A DNA stretch of 64,000 nucleotides from Marthasterias glacialis. Its lineage: Eukaryota > Echinodermata > Asteroidea > Forcipulatida > Asteriidae. A program made the translations under genes and the position numbers. Below, in pieces: positions 59,906-64,000 of the stretch. The stretch's first letter is position 1. Every line of letters begins with the position of its first letter. The stretch is from contig OU452231.1 in the NCBI GenBank assembly GCA_911728455.2, forward strand, positions 19,115,838 to 19,179,837, written 5' to 3'. The notes under the pieces are model-generated. The model saw nothing but the letters and a program-made list of their open reading frames with translations, was not told the DNA's origin and searched no databases.

Positions 59906-60368
59906 CTAGGATGAGATGGAAATAGTCCTCCTTGAGTGTCTCTGAGCTCTTCCCTTGTGGAGTACTGAGCAGTGTACCCATCCCTGGAAGCACTGGTCCG
60001 CTGCCTGCAAGATTCCCAAAATTCCCATACAAGTTCTTCTCCACCGTCTCAAAACCGCCATTATTCAGCCACAGGGCGGCGGCATACACGATGGGCGACC
60101 ACACCTTCTGGCAGTGCGGCCTCGTGGTCGAGATGGTGTCCGAATTGTAGAATGCACCGCCCTCCAGCGGCAACTGGCTGGCGAAGTCCGACGGTAGGGC
60201 CAGGAGGGCGTGGTTGCGGAGAGGGGCCAGCCAGTACTTGCTTAGGGAAACGAGTTCCGGTTGGACTAGATTGAGACGGCTGTCTGCGGAGCGGTCATCA
60301 TGGTAATCGTCTCGGTCACTGATGGGTTCTGGTGGGTTAAGATGCTGCCTCATCGCAACAATGTAAAC
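59906..60368 (-). CDS. HEATR5B: HEATR5-type protein, large exon
   Basis: A 463-nt exon (154 codons plus one base) with acceptor TTTTTACAG| and donor CTAG|GTGAGA. Recognisable blocks in order are VYIVAMRQHLNPPEP, ELVSLSKYWLAPLRNHALLA, LPSDFASQLPLEGGAFYN, ARPH-like TTRPHCQKVWSPIVYAAALW, a Gly-rich loop (GNLAGSGPVLPGMG) and EDYFHLIL. These match HEATR5B strongly. The exon is open throughout, and both junctions are in phase with the neighbouring exons, so this part looks functional. Confidence 0.92.
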
Positions 60369-61225
60369 CTGTAAAAAGTTATCAATTCCATTTGTTACAA
60401 TTAATTTTGACAGCATAAAAGACATAAAATTCATCCATCAAAGATGTCGTTGCTGTTTTTGCAGAGTGATGAGCAACATGTTGGACAAATCCCTAACTTC
60501 TATACGTTCTGGTCATGAGCTGTCCCATCAAATCAATCAAAAACTCCAAACCAAGTTATCACAACACACAAACATTATTATTCGAATGTGCACCATCCAG
60601 GGTGTCATATGCACCTGGAGAGAAGGCTATCAGTCATCCCGCATTCTATTATTTATTTATTTCAACTGGGTGGACCATTCAGTGACAACCACTGGTCTCT
60701 CATAGACAACTCCATAAATACTCAAGATGTGCGCATTAGCCGTGGAATGAGGTGCATGCTTGTCTACTTAAAGACTATGGGTCCATGCGTCCCAGCATGT
60801 ACAGACACACAAAAACAACTTACACAATAAGAAATGACACAAACTTTTGACAGCGTTTAAAAAAATGATTAGTAAAACAAACTAACAAAAAGGCACAAAA
60901 AGAAAACAATGCAAAGAAAGCAGTGAAACAGAATCAAATCTAGGAAATGCAAATCTGTTATTTTAAAATAAGGGCAGACTTTTTAAGAATAAAAGGAAGG
61001 GCATTCTATGCCTGGCTCCCCCTAAATCTGAAACTTTTTCTGCCTTTTTCTGCCTGCATCCTAGAAAGACCACAGAGGAATGAGAGAGGCCCAGTTGCTC
61101 TATGACTCTGATGCTTTGTTTATCAGCAATCAATGCAATAGTAAACTGCATGACTGTATCTATAGTACACAGACTGTTTCACTATTTATTAGTTGTCTTA
61201 AGTTTGTCACATGCATTTCATATCA

Positions 61226-61564
<339 letters not shown>

Positions 61565-61849
61565 TCAACTGATATGTTAAAATTACTTTGGTTGTATGTA
61601 TATGGTTGAAAGTAGTAGATTGCCTTAAAATGACCTTCTCGAAATTTCAGGTAAGCCTTGACTTTTAATGTACAAAATGACAAACCATTTTCAGGCTGGA
61701 GGGAGAGAAAGCTACGATATAAAACGTGGCTGTTCCCAGCAGGTTTTAATTGTAGCAATTGATCCCGATCATGTGCCAGCTGCAGAAATAATACTAGTCA
61801 ATCAGCAATTTGGATTGCCACCTGCTGATTGGTCAATTTGAAAGCTTAC

Positions 61850-61918
61850 CTGGCAAGCCATGGCTATGACATCAGAGGGAGTATCTGGTGAGAAGGCTGG
61901 TCTTAAAGCTGCACCCAC
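61850..61918 (-). CDS. HEATR5B: HEATR5-type protein, exon (first in window)
   Basis: A 69-nt exon (23 codons, phase 0 to 0) with acceptor GCTTGTAG| and donor CAG|GTAAGC. It encodes [20 protein letters not shown] then ACQ, matching the RPAFSPxTPxDVxAxAC segment of HEATR5. It is the most 5' exon found, so at least a thousand upstream residues lie beyond the window or are missing. A damaged partial copy lies at 62016-62060. Confidence 0.85.
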
Positions 61919-62015
61919 CTACAAGCCCAGAGTAGAACAAAAATGTAACAGTAAAGTTTGGTCAGGTCCTGATAGGTCCTGTATGTGGTTGAAAGTAGTA
62001 GATTGCCTTAAAATG

Positions 62016-62060
62016 AGAGGGAGTATCTGGTAAGAAACTGGTCTCAAAGCTGCACCCACC
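62016..62060 (-). pseudogene. HEATR5B: partial duplicate of the HEATR5 exon
   Basis: This segment repeats the acceptor and 5' half of the 61850-61918 exon (VGAALRP), then lacks one base and ends before DVIAMACQ, so it is frameshifted and has no donor. Flanking sequence is duplicated too: GGTTGAAAGTAGTAGATTGCC occurs at about 61604 and 61988, and AAAGTTTGGTCAGGTCC at about 61952 and 62086. It is a small local tandem duplication truncated inside the exon. Confidence 0.8.
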
Positions 62061-62409
62061 TACAAGCCCAGAGCAGAAAAGGTTAAAGTTTGGTCAGGTC
62101 CAGTTTCTCTTAACAAAATATTAATATCTTCTGGAAGAACTTCTTTGAGTAGACATATCAGTGACCTACGCAAACAAAACATTCTGTCAATCATGTGTTT
62201 TCACCTCAAAGATTCCTTGTAAATAATGTTGAATATAAAGTGCATTTCATTTTCTTCCATATCCTGGAATAAGACTCACTGCTGACAAAAAAAAGTCTGA
62301 AACTGGGATCCAAATTTGGGAGATATGTTGAAATGATAGTATCTCCACCTTTTAAAACCCGTGCAGTTACAGATTACGGCTTCTTACATAAAAAGTCAAA
62401 GGAAATGAG

Positions 62410-62668
62410 CTGCAGCAAGGCTTATCCCTTGTAATTTTTGGCTAAAATTACATGAACGTCAAAAGGAATGAATAGCAAGGCTTACCCCTTGTGATTTTGG
62501 CTAAAATTGCATGAAATATCACAAGGAATGAACAGCAAGGCTTACCCCTTGTAATTTTGGCTAAAATCACATGAAACGTCACAAGCAATGAACAGCAAAT
62601 CTTACCCCTTGTAACTTTGGCTAAAACTACATGAAACGTCACAAGCAATGAACAACAAATCTTACAAG
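62410..62668. repeat. 60-bp tandem repeat, about four copies
   Basis: The units share AGCAAGGCTTACCCCTTGT, TTTTGGCTAAAATTACATGAA and CGTCACAAGGAATGAA, with a period of about 60 bp and visible divergence. It lies upstream of the HEATR5 exons, presumably intronic. Open frames through it follow from the period being divisible by three. Confidence 0.85.
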
Positions 62669-64000
62669 AAAACGACTGGGAGTCAATCAATGGTATGAAG
62701 CCATCTTATAAGACACTCCTAGAGGAAGGCATCATTCCTGAAGAAAAGAAATGAACACATGAAAAGTAAGTTTAGTTTTTTGAGATGTGAAGAATGTTGC
62801 TGATTCGTGTCAAGTAGTAAGTACATCTTAGCTATTGTGGGAGCCTTTGTTATAAAGGCCCATTTCTTTGATGGCTCATACCATCTATTTGCAACCTCGT
62901 TTCCAGGTCGCGTTATGTGCATGGCCTTTGTGCATGGAATTGTGGTTGTATTATTTCCGTGGTCGACAACAGTCAGCATGTCATTTGTCAACCAACAAAA
63001 GTTTGAACCTTTATGTCAAAATAAATGTCAAAAACAGCGACTGATAAAAAGTAATTGTCTGATTTCGGTAACAGTCAGGTCAAGGATTTATATTCTAATA
63101 AAATTAACTAATTAATGTCTACCTTCTCAATAGAGGTACGCACAGCTGTTTTCTTACGGTAAACTGACGACAATTTTGACCTCAAGGGGGCTGTTGTAGA
63201 TATCTGTATCATGACGTCAGATGCATAAGGTCTATATCTAATTCTGGGTCCAGATCTACTTGGAGAAGTTTAGAGAAATACTTACTGCAAAACCCCTGTT
63301 GATCGCACTTGATTGAAATCCTGGAAAAATCATAGTACAAAAATCACTGTGTCCACGATATGTCATGTTCCCAAACAAAGAGTAAAGAGGGTAAGATCTC
63401 CTGAGGGCTGTACTCCTTTTTTGAGATTTTGACATTATCAGTCGTACTACCAATAAATGAGTACAGCACCCATATAGTTATATATAAGAACTAGAGGGAG
63501 CACTCGCGATACCATGCACGGAACTCCACTGACTCACCATGGGCGAAAATCCCTATGGGCCAATTGCATACGAATGTCCACTTAGAAAATGGTTGCTGTG
63601 TGAACGGATGAGTAACCAGAGTAAATGAATGGTCCACGCCATTTTCTCAATGGTCAAAAATGCTCCTTGTCGGGCCATGTCGCATGGTTTGTACGCCCTC
63701 TAGCTCTTATATAATTGTATGACAGCACCCCAGTTACTGCTACTGGGTCTAGCACCAGTCTAAGCAGATAGGGCCGCGGCCGGGGGCATATTTACACTCA
63801 GGACAGTGAAGAAAGAAAGAAGGGGAAGGGGGCAGAGAAACAATTACAAACCTTCCCGATTACCGAACTTTGACCGAAGCTGTAAAATTACAGAGTTACT
63901 CCTGTCTTATTCCTAGTGTAGTAGTACTACTACTAACTATATTAGTATCGAAGTTCTTTTATAACAAGAGCCTCACATAGTTCTAGCGTTCTTGCTCTAC
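62669..64000. other. no exon recognised
   Basis: I found no further HEATR5-type exon or SINE in this stretch. It contains short purine-rich runs (about 63805-63835) and otherwise ordinary AT-rich sequence. Confidence 0.5.

Noticed and set aside
59932-60274. Plus-strand frames opposite the large HEATR5 exon
   Set aside because: They are antisense shadows of a strongly conserved minus-strand exon with matching splice phases.

Overview
This window looks like eukaryotic, probably marine-invertebrate, nuclear DNA. It is AT-rich and mostly non-coding. It carries kilobase-scale satellites, tRNA-derived SINEs and non-autonomous DNA elements, plus short exons with GT/AG splice sites that encode animal genes (HEATR5-type, ABCC-type, PIPOX-type). 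The SINE body resembles elements known from echinoderms, hemichordates and other marine invertebrates, but the sequence alone does not fix the species. Nothing prokaryotic was seen: no operons and no CRISPR.

Layout. 1-16061: tandem satellite of ~495 bp units (32 complete copies), with a 9-10 unit higher-order repeat in its second half, ending at a 100-N gap. 16162-23141: an 11-bp minisatellite, then a 7-bp array in two sharply separated blocks (GTCCTTT, then GTCCTTC). 23142-24131: three units of an ACAATGG-rich repeat that contain the two-copy seed of the 7-mer. 24495-24695: a cluster of near-perfect palindromes sharing one core. 25850-37220: a minus-strand field of related, mostly decayed Cys-rich exon-like modules, four of them carried on ~1.94-kb tandem units (28970-36767), one unit with a 122-bp foldback insertion. 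38140-43560: a degenerate composite tandem repeat containing tRNA-like SINE heads and inserted DNA elements. 45746-46563: an ~818-bp inverted repeat with ~380-bp arms. 49288-50262: a 66-bp minisatellite.

The right-hand 13 kb holds the only recognisable genes, all on the minus strand. In transcript order these are: four phase-consistent exons of a HEATR5 (AP-1 accessory HEAT-repeat protein) gene and a damaged fifth; three exons of an ABCC-type transporter, including its second Walker A; and six exons of the C-terminal part of a peroxisomal sarcosine/pipecolate oxidase (PIPOX) ending in SKL. None of the three is complete here. The ABCC exons cannot be joined in frame. The PIPOX locus has a frameshift plus stop in one exon and a tandem duplication in which one exon copy was lost cleanly. 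This is either a cluster of gene fragments shaped by repeats or an assembly mosaic.

The very long ORFs in the window (up to ~2540 codons) are artefacts: the 7- and 11-bp arrays happen to lack stops, and one such reading frame crosses the N gap.
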